The notes below the pieces were generated by a model that saw only the letters and a list, made by a program, of their open reading frames with translations, ran no database searches and had not been told where the DNA came from. Made by a program: the position numbers and the translations under genes. 39,619 bases of DNA, taken from a virus. This document shows, one piece after another, positions 9,773-17,268 of this stretch; the stretch's first letter is position 1, and the number at the start of each line of letters is the position of its first letter. Location: positions 1 through 39,619 of IMG/VR virus record IMGVR_UViG_3300034061_004170; one strand, 5' to 3'.

Positions 9773-10185
9773 TACGACTCATCGCTGTTTGTAATATCTT
9801 CAATAACTGTTAATATGCCACGAGCAACTGTCCATACCCTCGTAGCATCGCTTAACTCAATATCAAAAATATCTCCAGTGTTTAAACTTTTTGATTGGGC
9901 AGATGTTAGAGATACTGTAAATTCTCCATCGCTATCTTCTGCTGTAGTTGATGGATTAAGAATTAAAACTCCTGCTGGACTTGCATCATTTAAATTACCC
10001 GAAATTGTTGGTCTTTTGATTTCCATTTTAATTGTCCAGTCCTCAATTACCAATGGATCTTTGTTGTCATCTGTTACATATACCCGAAATGCTGCTGTAT
10101 CGCCTTTTACAATCGTCCAGTTAACCGTAGGGGGTGCGGAACCAATTGAATAAGAACTAAGTGATTGATCTCTAAATGTAGCCAT
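9772..10185 (-). CDS. Ig-like tail accessory protein, paralog 1 of 3 (137 aa)
   Basis: The pattern W-x2-VKGDTAAFRVYV, a central DW-x5-EIKRP, then W-x4-GILTVIEDIT near the C-terminus recurs in the proteins at 15363-15713 and 16557-16955. This identifies a three-member family resembling the short beta-sandwich N-terminal domains of baseplate or upper-fibre proteins. It is coupled to the downstream 73-aa gene. An extended -10 box lies just upstream and would leave a leader of about 2 bases. Confidence 0.65.
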   Translation of the reverse strand: MATFRDQSLSSYSIGSAPPTVNWTIVKGDTAAFRVYVTDDNKDPLVIEDWTIKMEIKRPTISGNLNDASPAGVLILNPSTTAEDSDGEFTVSLTSAQSKSLNTGDIFDIELSDATRVWTVARGILTVIEDITNSDES

Positions 10186-10194
10186 AATCTTATC

Positions 10195-10203
10195 ATTATA
10201 CCA
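10195..10203 (-). promoter_or_regulatory. extended -10 late-type promoter
   Basis: TGGTATAAT on the minus strand (TGN extended -10) lies 10 bases upstream of the ATG at 10185. The same string precedes three other minus-strand structural genes (14771, 15729, 16964). No -35 is present. Confidence 0.6.
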
Positions 10204-10250
10204 TTAACTAAGATAATATTTAAAATATTTTTATATTTTATTGCTTTAAC

Positions 10251-10280
10251 TTGACCAAAAGGCCAAATTAGTGTTATAAT
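10251..10280 (+). promoter_or_regulatory. sigma-70-type promoter of the lysozyme gene
   Basis: TTGACC (10251-10256), 18-base spacer, TATAAT (10275-10280). It is the only plus-strand promoter inside the minus-strand virion block and starts a short monocistronic unit closed by the terminator at 10894. Confidence 0.75.
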
Positions 10281-10287
10281 TAATACA

Positions 10288-10305
10288 TGCTACCTATTGG
10301 TAGCA
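10288..10305 (+). promoter_or_regulatory. inverted repeat at the start of the lysozyme mRNA
   Basis: TGCTACC-TATT-GGTAGCA is a perfect 7-bp stem with a 4-base loop. It begins where transcription should start (about 7 bases after the -10) and ends 10 bases before the AGGAGG Shine-Dalgarno sequence. It could be a 5' stabilising hairpin or a repressor operator controlling lysis timing. Confidence 0.6.
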
Positions 10306-10330
10306 TTTGTTCTCTAGGAGGTATTTTACA

Positions 10331-10879
10331 ATGAGAGAATCTAATGCTTGGCTAGGGGTATTAACGTTGGTTATTTGCAGTACCGTTTTTTCGGCTACCG
10401 CAAATGCAACAAATGAAAATAACTTACTAATTAAAGAGTCTGTCAAGTCTGCCACCCAACAGGTGGCTTTTTTGGTTTCTAAAGACAAAAAATTAGAAAA
10501 GTATGAAAATGCTCATAATTTGACTGATGAGCAACTAGTTGATATGTTACGCCATGTAGGGTTTGAAGGAAAGGCTTTAAGGTCTGCTTGTGCTATTGCA
10601 AAGGCAGAGTCTAATGGTCGCCCTCTTGCTTTCAACGGCAGTATAAAGACTGGAGATAGTTCTTATGGCATATTTCAAATTAATATGCTTGGAGAACTTG
10701 GTCCAAATCGTAGGGAGAAATTTGAGTTAGACTCAAATGCTGAACTGCTAAATCCAGTAGTAAACGCACAAATTGCCTTACATATGACTAAGGGTGGAAA
10801 AGACTGGTCTGCTTGGAGTTCTGTAAATGGAACACGGTATCAAGAATGGTACAACAAATATCCCTGTGAATCAAAATAA
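10331..10879 (+). CDS. secreted lysozyme/transglycosylase-like endolysin (182 aa)
   Basis: It probably cleaves peptidoglycan. The start is ATG 10331, set by AGGAGG at 10316-10321; an upstream TTG at 10307 lacks a proper site. Residues 1-26 form a signal peptide (WLGVLTLVICSTVFSATANA), so export would be Sec-dependent. A coiled segment to about residue 75 precedes a lysozyme-fold domain: putative catalytic Glu93 in AKAESNG, SSYGIFQINM at 110-119, then NAQIALHMTKGGKDWSAW. These are typical of SLT/goose-lysozyme relatives. It has its own promoter and terminator, unlike the flanking minus-strand tail genes. It could act in lysis, or as a virion-associated hydrolase in entry. Confidence 0.85.
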   Translation: MRESNAWLGVLTLVICSTVFSATANATNENNLLIKESVKSATQQVAFLVSKDKKLEKYENAHNLTDEQLVDMLRHVGFEGKALRSACAIAKAESNGRPLAFNGSIKTGDSSYGIFQINMLGELGPNRREKFELDSNAELLNPVVNAQIALHMTKGGKDWSAWSSVNGTRYQEWYNKYPCESK

Positions 10880-10893
10880 AAGTTAAATAGAAT

Positions 10894-10930
10894 AACCCCC
10901 TTGCTTTTGGCTTGGGGGTTTTTGTTTTAA
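10894..10930 (+). terminator. intrinsic terminator of the lysozyme gene
   Basis: AACCCCC (10894-10900) pairs with GGGGGTT (10914-10920), loop of 13 bases, followed by TTTGTTTT. It ends the plus-strand lysozyme transcript before it meets the convergent glycosyltransferase gene. Confidence 0.85.
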
Positions 10931-11012
10931 ATAATTAAATTACTTTAACCTAATAGGAGTTCCTTTAGTAATTATTTTCTTAAAATTAAGGTCATTAACG
11001 ACAAAAAGAAAA

Positions 11013-11702
11013 TTAAACCTTGCTGTTCCAGTATAGATTGTAGTAATCAGCATTCAAATGAAATCTTTTTACGTGCGTAGCAATAGCCCCAGTATGAGCA
11101 TAAAGTGGAATTCCTACACTCTTTAGTTTTCTAAAAAAAGCCACATCTTCACTGATAAACTCTTCGCCTATCCCTTCATTTTCTGCAAATACAGCCTGAT
11201 TTGGATATTTTTCTTTCAATTTTTTAACAATAGACCTATGCATAAGCACCAACCCCATTCCAGCAGCATCGCATTTTATAATTTGATTTTCTGGTAATGG
11301 ATGAATGTATTGTACTTTAAAATCTTCAACATTATTAAATAGTACTGGAAATGGAACCATTAATGATCCATCATTACTCTTTGAAACAAAATATGTTCCA
11401 CTTAATACTGGGCAAGAATTTTTATCGGCAGTTTCCCACAGTTTTTTTAATGTTTCAACAGTTACATTAATATCTGAATCAATCCACAGTAACCAATCAT
11501 CTTCTATATTATTTGACCAATGATCAAATAAAGTTTGCCTTTGTCTTCCAATTTGATTTCCTTCTACTCTTACTACAGAATTAATAAAAATATTCTTTGC
11601 TTGTCCAGTTAGTAAAACATTTACAAGTCCATCTGTAAAACTTCCATCTGTCAATCCGTTATCACACCAACCAAGTGTTACTTTTTCATTTATGTTTATC
11701 AT
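11013..11702 (-). CDS. GT-A-type glycosyltransferase (229 aa)
   Basis: It probably transfers a sugar from a nucleotide-sugar donor. The metal-binding DxD is visible as WIDSDINV (Asp75-Ser-Asp77) after a strand-helix start with RQRQTLFDHW. An acceptor-side pattern GEEFISEDVAFFRKLKSVGI, then HTGAIATHV, follows in the last third, the layout of phage-encoded family-2-like transferases. At 229 aa it is a single catalytic domain without membrane helices. It precedes the DUF6065-like gene by 5 bases and both sit inside the fibre block, so virion or host-surface glycosylation is likely (inference). Confidence 0.8.
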   Translation of the reverse strand: MININEKVTLGWCDNGLTDGSFTDGLVNVLLTGQAKNIFINSVVRVEGNQIGRQRQTLFDHWSNNIEDDWLLWIDSDINVTVETLKKLWETADKNSCPVLSGTYFVSKSNDGSLMVPFPVLFNNVEDFKVQYIHPLPENQIIKCDAAGMGLVLMHRSIVKKLKEKYPNQAVFAENEGIGEEFISEDVAFFRKLKSVGIPLYAHTGAIATHVKRFHLNADYYNLYWNSKV

Positions 11703-11707
11703 ATTTT

Positions 11708-12385
11708 TTATTTATATTCTTTTTTAAACCAAAACATTTTTTTATATCTGTCAAAAAACATAGAATTTATTTTGTTTGAAACCTTTATTTGTTGTTTTAA
11801 TTCAAATGTAGATCCAATATTTAATTTCCATTTTTGACGTTTAAAAGGAATAACTTGAACTAAAGGTGTTCCTTTTGGAATTAATCCTTCAAAATTTGGA
11901 TCATTAATAACAAAAGGAAAGGTAACAGGTGCTGTATATGTGTCTGTATCTACAATGCCTGGAAATATAGTAAAGACTGACTCTCTGTGCATTGGCTGAA
12001 TAAATAAAGTTGAATATCCTGCTGGTGTTTTAATGGCCCAAGGATTTTTCCATTTAGGATAATGATGTGAATTACGTAATGGATGTTCAGGTGCTTGAAC
12101 AATAGGATGAAATTCTATTAATCCTAATGAAGGCCATTCAAAAAGTTGCACACCGTCTTTAACGCTTACGTATGTATCAACAGGTAAAGTAATAATATAT
12201 CCAGCAGTTATCGCATCAAAAACTGGCATACAACGTTTTATAGTTCCAGTAATTTGACCATTTTTTGGTTTTTTTTCGCCATCCACGTATGACTCTGTAT
12301 TAGTATACCAAGTAGGAATAGTTTTTGATGCTGGTTCTGGATAGTCTAAATCAACTTCAAGAGTATTTGTAAATATAATATTCAT
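11708..12385 (-). CDS. DUF6065-like protein, copy 1 (225 aa)
   Basis: It closely resembles the plus-strand protein at 33004-33711. Shared motifs: IPTWY near the N-terminus, TIKRCMPVFDAITAGYIITLP (about 48-68; T-K-C-P-DA-GY conserved), TPAGYSTLF-x-QP, GIVDTD, FEGLIPKGTPLVQVIPFKRQKW and a C-terminal FWFKKEYK. From memory this is the uncharacterised family DUF6065. The order DA-x-GY, P-GY, GIVD, GTP-Q-IPF resembles the motif order of dUTPase/dCTP-deaminase folds, but the catalytic residues of those enzymes are not evident. Function unknown. The Shine-Dalgarno sequence GGCGGAG supports the start. It lies directly upstream of the glycosyltransferase. Confidence 0.7.
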   Translation of the reverse strand: MNIIFTNTLEVDLDYPEPASKTIPTWYTNTESYVDGEKKPKNGQITGTIKRCMPVFDAITAGYIITLPVDTYVSVKDGVQLFEWPSLGLIEFHPIVQAPEHPLRNSHHYPKWKNPWAIKTPAGYSTLFIQPMHRESVFTIFPGIVDTDTYTAPVTFPFVINDPNFEGLIPKGTPLVQVIPFKRQKWKLNIGSTFELKQQIKVSNKINSMFFDRYKKMFWFKKEYK

Positions 12386-12428
12386 ATGCTCCGCCCCCTA
12401 TCATATTGTTTATAACTTATTCAGGCAA

Positions 12429-12608
12429 TTACCTTAAACCTGGCATTGGGATAAACTCACCATCAACATAAGTACCACCGATGTCTACAATATCTGTTTC
12501 AGAATATTGTACACACACTTTACTTGTTGCTTGTTCTGCAATTTCTTTAGAATCAGCAACTATTATATTAATTATGGTAATATCATCAAGCACTGCAAAA
12601 TTAGCCAT
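12429..12608 (-). CDS. small conserved phage protein (59 aa)
   Basis: MANFAVLDDITIINIIVADSK, then a motif VCVQYSET and a motif GGTYVDGEFIPMP, is a pattern I recognise from short hypothetical proteins near fibre genes of aquatic phages. Two ATGs are adjacent; the second (12608) is chosen because it lies 5 bases after AAGGAG, the first only 2. No cysteine pair or membrane segment. Its position after the glycine-rich fibre suggests a fibre chaperone or tip cap (inference). Confidence 0.65.
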   Translation of the reverse strand: MANFAVLDDITIINIIVADSKEIAEQATSKVCVQYSETDIVDIGGTYVDGEFIPMPGLR

Positions 12609-12617
12609 CATATCTCC

Positions 12618-13544
12618 TTAAAAGTTAATAACATAAACAGCCCCTGCTGAACCCGAGCCAGCATTACCAGTGGGAACAGCGCCAACTCTAGAACCACCGC
12701 CACCGCCACCTGCACCAAAACCAGTTCCATTTCCGCCATTATTTCCACCTTGACCACCAGCACCGCCAGTTCCAATTCCAGATCCAGCGCCACCGCCTGC
12801 AGAGCCATTATGGGCGTTATTAGCCCCACCACCGCCACCTGTGTTTCCGTTTACTATATTTTGTAGTGCAGAAGCAGTAGATCCAGAACCGCCGAGGCCA
12901 GGACCGCCACCTGCGCCACCACCAGGGGTACCACCACTAGTGCCAGGACCGCCTCCGTTGGCAGTTAGTGTTGAAAATCCATCTCCAGCAATTGAGGTTG
13001 TACCACCACCGCCATTTTCTCCAGCGCCTGCACCTATTGTAATTGTTGTAGAACCGTTAAAAAATACTGGCCCAGAAGTAATGCCACCAGAACCACCGCC
13101 AGTGCTATTGTTTCCACCTTGACCACCAGCACCGCCACCTACTACAACTGCAAATGCCGCACCGTTAACTGTTGAAATGTTTGTTGTTGAGGTAAAAGTA
13201 GTCACTGTACCCGAAGTAGTTAAAGTTAAAGGTACGCCAGCAGCGGTAATTGTTACTGTATTAGTTCCAGAGGATGTCGTTCTTGCTGCAAGACGTGTTG
13301 CAGTTCTAGCAAGAGTTACTGAAGAAGTTCCAGCGGATGTTGTAGTAGTGGCAAGGGCACCCGAATCATCTTCAAAAACGATAGTGGTAGGTATTGATGT
13401 ACTAGTACTTGTAACGTTATAAAGTGCTGGTGGTAAAGAACATGTTGATATATTAACATTTGAAGAAGACGTAATAGTTAATGAAGTACCAATTGTTGTT
13501 AATGCAGCGGATGATGTTGGTAAAGGGAATACTGATATGCCCAT
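12618..13544 (-). CDS. glycine-rich tail/adhesion protein (308 aa)
   Basis: The N-terminal half is Ser/Thr-rich beta sequence. From about residue 130 the protein is dominated by Gly blocks (VVVGGGAGGQGGN and GGGSGG repeats), and it ends SGSAGAVYVINF. This is the layout of glycine-rich domains in phage adhesins and fibre tips, where polyglycine sandwiches expose variable loops to receptors. GC is locally high for this AT-rich window because of GGN codons. It is a strong candidate for receptor binding, inferred from composition and context. Confidence 0.7.
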   Translation of the reverse strand: MGISVFPLPTSSAALTTIGTSLTITSSSNVNISTCSLPPALYNVTSTSTSIPTTIVFEDDSGALATTTTSAGTSSVTLARTATRLAARTTSSGTNTVTITAAGVPLTLTTSGTVTTFTSTTNISTVNGAAFAVVVGGGAGGQGGNNSTGGGSGGITSGPVFFNGSTTITIGAGAGENGGGGTTSIAGDGFSTLTANGGGPGTSGGTPGGGAGGGPGLGGSGSTASALQNIVNGNTGGGGGANNAHNGSAGGGAGSGIGTGGAGGQGGNNGGNGTGFGAGGGGGGSRVGAVPTGNAGSGSAGAVYVINF

Positions 13545-13546
13545 AG

Positions 13547-13849
13547 TTATGCTATCTCCACTCCACTGATATGGAAGTCTACGGTTGTGGCAGATGCTAA
13601 ACCTTTAATTGTATCTGTAGCCACTAAGACCTGCTTAAGATCAATGTATGCTGTTGTATTGGCAGCGACTGTTGAGTCTTTCTGTAATTCAACATCATCT
13701 AACAAAATAGTAAATGTTGCTGAAGTTGCTGCAGTATTAGCAACAGAAATATTTGTTACTACTGTTGTAGTTGCGGATGGGACCGTGTATAGTGTTGTGC
13801 TTGATGTTGCTGCTGATCCCCTAAAAAGCACCTTTGAAGTTGTAGCCAT
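13547..13849 (-). CDS. small beta-rich fibre-associated protein (100 aa)
   Basis: The pattern SSTTLYTVPSATTTVVTNISVAN, then FTILLDDVELQKDSTVAANTT, is typical of short virion proteins found beside fibre genes in aquatic phages. It is Thr/Ala-rich without cysteines. It stops three bases before the glycine-rich adhesin start, so the two are probably co-translated. Shine-Dalgarno AGAAAGGTAG. Confidence 0.65.
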   Translation of the reverse strand: MATTSKVLFRGSAATSSTTLYTVPSATTTVVTNISVANTAATSATFTILLDDVELQKDSTVAANTTAYIDLKQVLVATDTIKGLASATTVDFHISGVEIA

Positions 13850-13892
13850 TAGTTACTACCTTTCTGTGGTATGAGATTATTGTATCACCTTT

Positions 13893-14273
13893 TTATAAGG
13901 TATAAACACCCATAATAGTTTTAATTTCTAATTCGTCAACTAAAGACTGTTTTGCGATTGATACCCAGTTTGATCCATCATAAAGTTGTAAGGTGTTTAT
14001 AACATTACCCGATGAATCTTGTCTTATTACACAGATGGTTCCAGCGGTTGGAGAGGTTATTGAGGCATCCCTTGCTGCTGGGTTAAGATAATTATTTATA
14101 CCCTTTTTTGCAACTAACGCTTCAAGCATTGTTACAGCAGATAAATAACTTTGCAAACCAGCCCACTCAAAGGTTCCAGATGTATCTGTTTTGCCAGATA
14201 TTTCATACCATGTATCATCTGCTACATTATAAATAAATCCTGGTTTACCGTCTGTATTAAATGATGTTGGCAT
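13893..14273 (-). CDS. tail-region protein of unknown function (126 aa)
   Basis: A beta hairpin motif (GKPGFIYNVADDTWYEISG) is followed by a helix (LSAVTMLEALVAKKG) and a second hairpin motif (LQLYDGSNWVSIAKQ). The same hairpin style (D-x-W-x2-I) occurs in the 159-aa upstream neighbour and in fibre accessory proteins. Its ATG overlaps the stop of that neighbour as TAATG, so the two are coupled. Function unknown; structural by context. Confidence 0.6.
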   Translation of the reverse strand: MPTSFNTDGKPGFIYNVADDTWYEISGKTDTSGTFEWAGLQSYLSAVTMLEALVAKKGINNYLNPAARDASITSPTAGTICVIRQDSSGNVINTLQLYDGSNWVSIAKQSLVDELEIKTIMGVYTL

Positions 14274-14752
14274 TAGATTACCTGATCAAAAGCGCTAGTA
14301 TCGCCATTGTAGACATACAACTCTATTGGGCTTGATCCCTTTTTAATCCAAATAACTCCATTTGCTAATCCAGTTGTTGGCTGTGTTGTTGTGTAAACAG
14401 ATGTTGCCGATAGGTATCCTACTGGGGCTGCTGCATCTTTATCTACCCAAATATATCCGTCTGGAATTGTATTAGAAAATGCTGCAAAGGCTGCTGCAGT
14501 AGGAGCAGTCGTAGTTGCTCTTGAACTATCCCTTGCCGCCAACTCTAAAGCAACTTGGTCATCTATTTGATTTTGTAAATCATTAATTGTATAAGCAATA
14601 GATGGATTTAAAAGTTCTTCTGGATCTGTTTCTGCGGTATCAAAATCATAAGATCCATAGTGATATGCTTTTAGAGCATCTTGAATGTCAGCATCATCTG
14701 TCAATGCTGGAATCTTGGTTGGTACTAAACTTCCTATATTTTCTACAGCCAT
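14273..14752 (-). CDS. tail-region protein of unknown function (159 aa)
   Basis: It starts with VENIGSLVPTKIPALTDDADIQDALKAYHYGS, a segment common in small virion proteins preceding fibres. A helix (INDLQNQIDDQVALELAARDSS) and hairpins ending IWIKKGSSPIELYVYNG follow. The Shine-Dalgarno sequence GAGGTGA supports the ATG at 14752. An extended -10 box lies 18 bases upstream. Role inferred from context only. Confidence 0.6.
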   Translation of the reverse strand: MAVENIGSLVPTKIPALTDDADIQDALKAYHYGSYDFDTAETDPEELLNPSIAYTINDLQNQIDDQVALELAARDSSRATTTAPTAAAFAAFSNTIPDGYIWVDKDAAAPVGYLSATSVYTTTQPTTGLANGVIWIKKGSSPIELYVYNGDTSAFDQVI

Positions 14753-14770
14753 GAGGTCACCTCTTTAAAG

Positions 14771-14779
14771 ATTATACCA
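14771..14779 (-). promoter_or_regulatory. extended -10 late-type promoter
   Basis: TGGTATAAT on the minus strand lies upstream of the 159-aa gene, with AAATGG just before the box as at 10195 and 16964. Confidence 0.55.
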
Positions 14780-14787
14780 TTTTTATA

Positions 14788-15363
14788 TCAAACTATAGAA
14801 ATAAACAGATGAACTGTTTTACTTCCAGTAAGTGCTGACCAATTACCACCGCTATATTGGACTGCGTCAAAATTTATTACTAGATTTGTTCCAGCCCCTG
14901 CCAAAGCAGGAATTTCCATTGATGAAGCAATTGGATTTGCTCCTTCAATTTGAAACTGAACGTTAAAGTTTGAGGCGGTAAGTGGTGAACCGCTAACTGT
15001 TACTATGTTTGATATTGGAATAGTTGTTGATCCTGCGCCAGATGTAAAAGTAACTGTTCTTACAGATGAATAAATTGCTGGACTTACTTTTAAAACCTGA
15101 ACCCAGGTATTTGCACCAGCCTGGGAAATATATTGATACATATATCCATAATTTTCTCCTGGAGCGGTATTAATATACATATCATTTAAAATTAAAGTAT
15201 TTCCAAATAAAACACCACTTGCTGTTAATGTATTGGGTTCTCCAGAACCGACAATAAATTTACTACCACGAACTCCTTGAGGGCCAACATCAACTAATAA
15301 ATCAATTGAATCTGGTGGTCCTATAACAACAACATCATCGGTGTTAAGTAATACGTCAACCAT
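14788..15363 (-). CDS. tail-region protein of unknown function (191 aa)
   Basis: A short collagen-like peptide (VDVGPQGVRGSKFIVG, about 24-39) is followed by a region with GENYGYMYQYISQAGANTWVQV and beta-rich sequence to the end. The GPQG-type start resembles the linker used in the collagen-like fibre at 15738. Its ATG overlaps the stop of the 116-aa gene (TAATG). No enzymatic motif is seen. Confidence 0.6.
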   Translation of the reverse strand: MVDVLLNTDDVVVIGPPDSIDLLVDVGPQGVRGSKFIVGSGEPNTLTASGVLFGNTLILNDMYINTAPGENYGYMYQYISQAGANTWVQVLKVSPAIYSSVRTVTFTSGAGSTTIPISNIVTVSGSPLTASNFNVQFQIEGANPIASSMEIPALAGAGTNLVINFDAVQYSGGNWSALTGSKTVHLFISIV

Positions 15364-15713
15364 TATGAATCATCTGCTCCAGTAATATCATCTGTTACTG
15401 TTACAGTCCCCGTTAAAAGTGTAAAAACTAGTGTTGCGCCAGAATCTATTTGAACGTCATAGACATAACTTCCAGCGGCTAAAGTTTCTCCTGCGCCTGG
15501 TAGGATTGTGCAAGTTACAGTATCGGCAGAGCCATCAACAACAGCCTGCATTTCGTACTGAGTTTTATTTTCTCCTCTTGCATTGGCAATAAAAAATTGT
15601 GCGCTGTAACCTGTTAAATCAAATGCGTCACCATTTGCAGTTTTTGGACGGATTACAAACTCATACCTATCACCACGATAGTAATTAAAATTATAAGAAC
15701 CTGGAAATGCCAT
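15363..15713 (-). CDS. Ig-like tail accessory protein, paralog 2 of 3 (116 aa)
   Basis: The FNYYRGDRYEFVIRP, DLTGYSAQFFIA and GTVTVTDDITG motifs match the same positions in the proteins at 9772 and 16557. The family thus recurs three times in the block, each time next to a different fibre-type gene, suggesting one adaptor per fibre. Shine-Dalgarno AGGAGGA. Confidence 0.65.
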   Translation of the reverse strand: MAFPGSYNFNYYRGDRYEFVIRPKTANGDAFDLTGYSAQFFIANARGENKTQYEMQAVVDGSADTVTCTILPGAGETLAAGSYVYDVQIDSGATLVFTLLTGTVTVTDDITGADDS

Positions 15714-15728
15714 TATTCCTCCTGTAAC

Positions 15729-15737
15729 ATTATACCA
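15729..15737 (-). promoter_or_regulatory. extended -10 late-type promoter
   Basis: TGGTATAAT on the minus strand lies 16 bases upstream of the ATG at 15713. It overlaps the last codons and stop region of the collagen-like gene. Confidence 0.55.
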
Positions 15738-16454
15738 CTAAGATACTGATACATAGATACCTTTTAAAATAAAAGAGCACTCATTGTCGGTTCTGATTTG
15801 AGGTTGCCCTCCATAGTTTTTGATTTTATCGCTATTGATAAAAATGGTTTGATAATGTGAAATATCGTATAAGTACTGATATTTAAGTAATCCAACATAC
15901 CCAATTGGAGAAATTTTTTCATCTCGTAAAAAAGTTCTCATCCAAACCTCAGTATTTGATGAATAGGCTTCTATAGAAAAATCATACCTAATATCTACTT
16001 TAGCCCCAACCTTTAAGGTTTTCAAATTTATATTTCTTGCTGCTACATTTAATAAAGAGACAGATTTATTTGGCAAATAGGTTTCAATGGTTTTTGATTG
16101 GTCTATACTTAAGAAAAAATTTACCCAACCATCTTCTCCTCTTTCTGGACCTAGCCTATAGGTTTGCGTACTTTGGTTTGCATAATATGCCCAGCCAGGA
16201 TACTGACCAGATGGGCTATCGTATCCATCCCCTGCCCTTCCTGGCTCTCCACGTTCACCCTGTGGTCCTTGTGGACCCTGCTTACCAGCATCGCCCTTAT
16301 CGCCTTTTAAACCACGTTCTCCTTGTGGACCTATTGGACCGATATCGCCTTTTTCTCCAGTAATTCCAGGCACAGCAATATACTCTGTTGTTTTAACCTC
16401 TTGGATTGTTTCTAGATATTTTTTCTTTTGAGGAAAGTCCATGCTTTTAGCCAT
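15738..16454 (-). CDS. collagen-like fibre protein (238 aa)
   Basis: Residues about 30-72 are Gly-X-Y triplets ([19 protein letters not shown] and further [13 protein letters not shown]), the collagen-like triple-helix signature common in phage fibres. A 165-residue beta-rich C-terminal domain follows, with a motif [13 protein letters not shown] and a motif [12 protein letters not shown], and would be the trimeric head. The N-terminal 28 residues ([18 protein letters not shown]) probably attach to the virion. The putative ribosome-binding site is a G-run (GTTGGGGGTA), also seen before the halogenase. Confidence 0.8.
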   Translation of the reverse strand: MAKSMDFPQKKKYLETIQEVKTTEYIAVPGITGEKGDIGPIGPQGERGLKGDKGDAGKQGPQGPQGERGEPGRAGDGYDSPSGQYPGWAYYANQSTQTYRLGPERGEDGWVNFFLSIDQSKTIETYLPNKSVSLLNVAARNINLKTLKVGAKVDIRYDFSIEAYSSNTEVWMRTFLRDEKISPIGYVGLLKYQYLYDISHYQTIFINSDKIKNYGGQPQIRTDNECSFILKGIYVSVS

Positions 16455-16467
16455 GACTTACCCCCAA

Positions 16468-16557
16468 CTACTTTATTTTGATTTTAAATATTTTTTTGCC
16501 AATCTTAATTACTGGCGGAAGAAGCAGTGTTGGGTTTGAAACTTTTACTATTGGCAT
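16468..16557 (-). CDS. 29-aa microprotein, coupled to upstream gene
   Basis: The ATG at 16557 overlaps the stop of the 132-aa gene as TAATG and the frame runs to TAG at 16468. The peptide is basic and hydrophobic (MPIVKVSNPTLLLPPVIKIG, then Lys/Ile-rich). Precise coupling and filling of an otherwise empty 100-base gap argue for a real gene, but the length makes chance possible. Confidence 0.45.
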   Translation of the reverse strand: MPIVKVSNPTLLLPPVIKIGKKIFKIKIK

Positions 16558-16955
16558 TATAGACCTGGAGTCATATCACTTAAAACACAGATAGTTCCTA
16601 TAACTGGAGTCCAAACCGTGTCTGCATCTAGTCCGCTTCCACCCTCTATAATTACCTGAAGGTCAAACCTTAACTCTGCTGCTACTTGATTATAGCCTGC
16701 CCCCCAATTTTCTGTAATTGATGCAGGAGCAGTAATTGTTACCTCGTTGTCGTCAACAGTTGTAGTTAAGTTATCTAATACATTTCCCATTGGATCATAG
16801 GAGGTTGCTGTAAATGTCCAACTGTCGCAGTCAAATGGTGTTACTTCATCGTCTTCTAAAAACTCTACAAGCAGGGTTGCTGTGTCTCCACGGACTACCG
16901 TCCATTGAATGTTTGCTGGCGAGGCGCCATATTTTTCTATTGTAGGAGCACACAT
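16557..16955 (-). CDS. Ig-like tail accessory protein, paralog 3 of 3 (132 aa)
   Basis: IQWTVVRGDTATLLVEF, a central CDSWTFTATSYD and a C-terminal VIGTICVLSDMT correspond to the conserved positions in the proteins at 9772 and 15363. It is the first gene of the minus-strand virion block read from the right. A TATAAT box leaves a leader of about 2 bases. Confidence 0.65.
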   Translation of the reverse strand: MCAPTIEKYGASPANIQWTVVRGDTATLLVEFLEDDEVTPFDCDSWTFTATSYDPMGNVLDNLTTTVDDNEVTITAPASITENWGAGYNQVAAELRFDLQVIIEGGSGLDADTVWTPVIGTICVLSDMTPGL

Positions 16956-16963
16956 GATAATTG

Positions 16964-16972
16964 ATTATACCA
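16964..16972 (-). promoter_or_regulatory. extended -10 late-type promoter, first of the block
   Basis: TGGTATAAT on the minus strand, preceded by ATTTAA, lies 9 bases upstream of the ATG at 16955. The long hairpin at 16983-17029 lies immediately upstream, where a -35 would be. Confidence 0.6.
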
Positions 16973-16982
16973 TTAAATAAAA

Positions 16983-17029
16983 CTGGACACCTAGACGCAG
17001 TGGGGTGGGGGTTAGAATCTAGGTGCCAG
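16983..17029. other. long imperfect hairpin with G-rich loop
   Basis: CTGG-(A)-CACCTAGA pairs with TCTAGGTG-CCAG (12 bp, one bulge) around a 22-base loop containing TGGGGTGGGGG. It lies immediately upstream of the first late-type promoter. No T-run follows on either side, so it is not a standard terminator. It may be an operator or a cruciform. Confidence 0.5.
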
Positions 17030-17062
17030 CGTAAAAATTATAACATTGTATTATTAAAATAT

Positions 17063-17154
17063 AACAAATTATAACAAATCGTTATAAATAGGATAAATTG
17101 TAACAAAACGTTATAAACCAGACATTAAATAAATTGTTATAGAATCGTTATAAT
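17063..17154. repeat. GTTATAA/TTATAAC operator-like array
   Basis: Three imperfect units of about 19 bases, TATAACAAATCGTTATAAA (17070-17088), TGTAACAAAACGTTATAAA (about 17099-17117) and a GTTATA-GAATC-GTTATAA unit (17136-17153), have half-sites TATAAC and GTTATA. The first two are inverted, the third direct. Extra ATAACA half-sites flank them. The array occupies much of the gene-free 16956-17268 interval between two minus-strand genes. Similar TATAAC/GTTATA pairs occur at 26852-26868 and 29084-29101. It looks like a binding array for one phage regulator. The rest of the interval is AT-rich with nothing further recognised. Confidence 0.5.
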
Positions 17155-17268
17155 CATTTCTGCGTAAAGTGTAAAAAGTCCAGGGTATAAAAGTGTATAC
17201 TTAAAATATATAAAGAAAAGAATAACTAGCAAGTAAAGTTTTTAAAATATTTTATATATTATATATAC

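Noticed and set aside
10307-10330. TTG start for the lysozyme adding eight residues
   Set aside because: AGGAGG lies inside this stretch and fits ATG 10331; the longer form would disrupt the signal peptide N-terminus.
12841-13422. Plus-strand proline-rich and valine-rich frames opposite the Gly-rich adhesin
   Set aside because: Complement of GGN glycine codons gives NCC proline runs; no start signals.
16983-17029. Intrinsic terminator at the long hairpin before the virion block
   Set aside because: No T-run on either strand and the loop is 22 bases, so it does not fit an intrinsic terminator.
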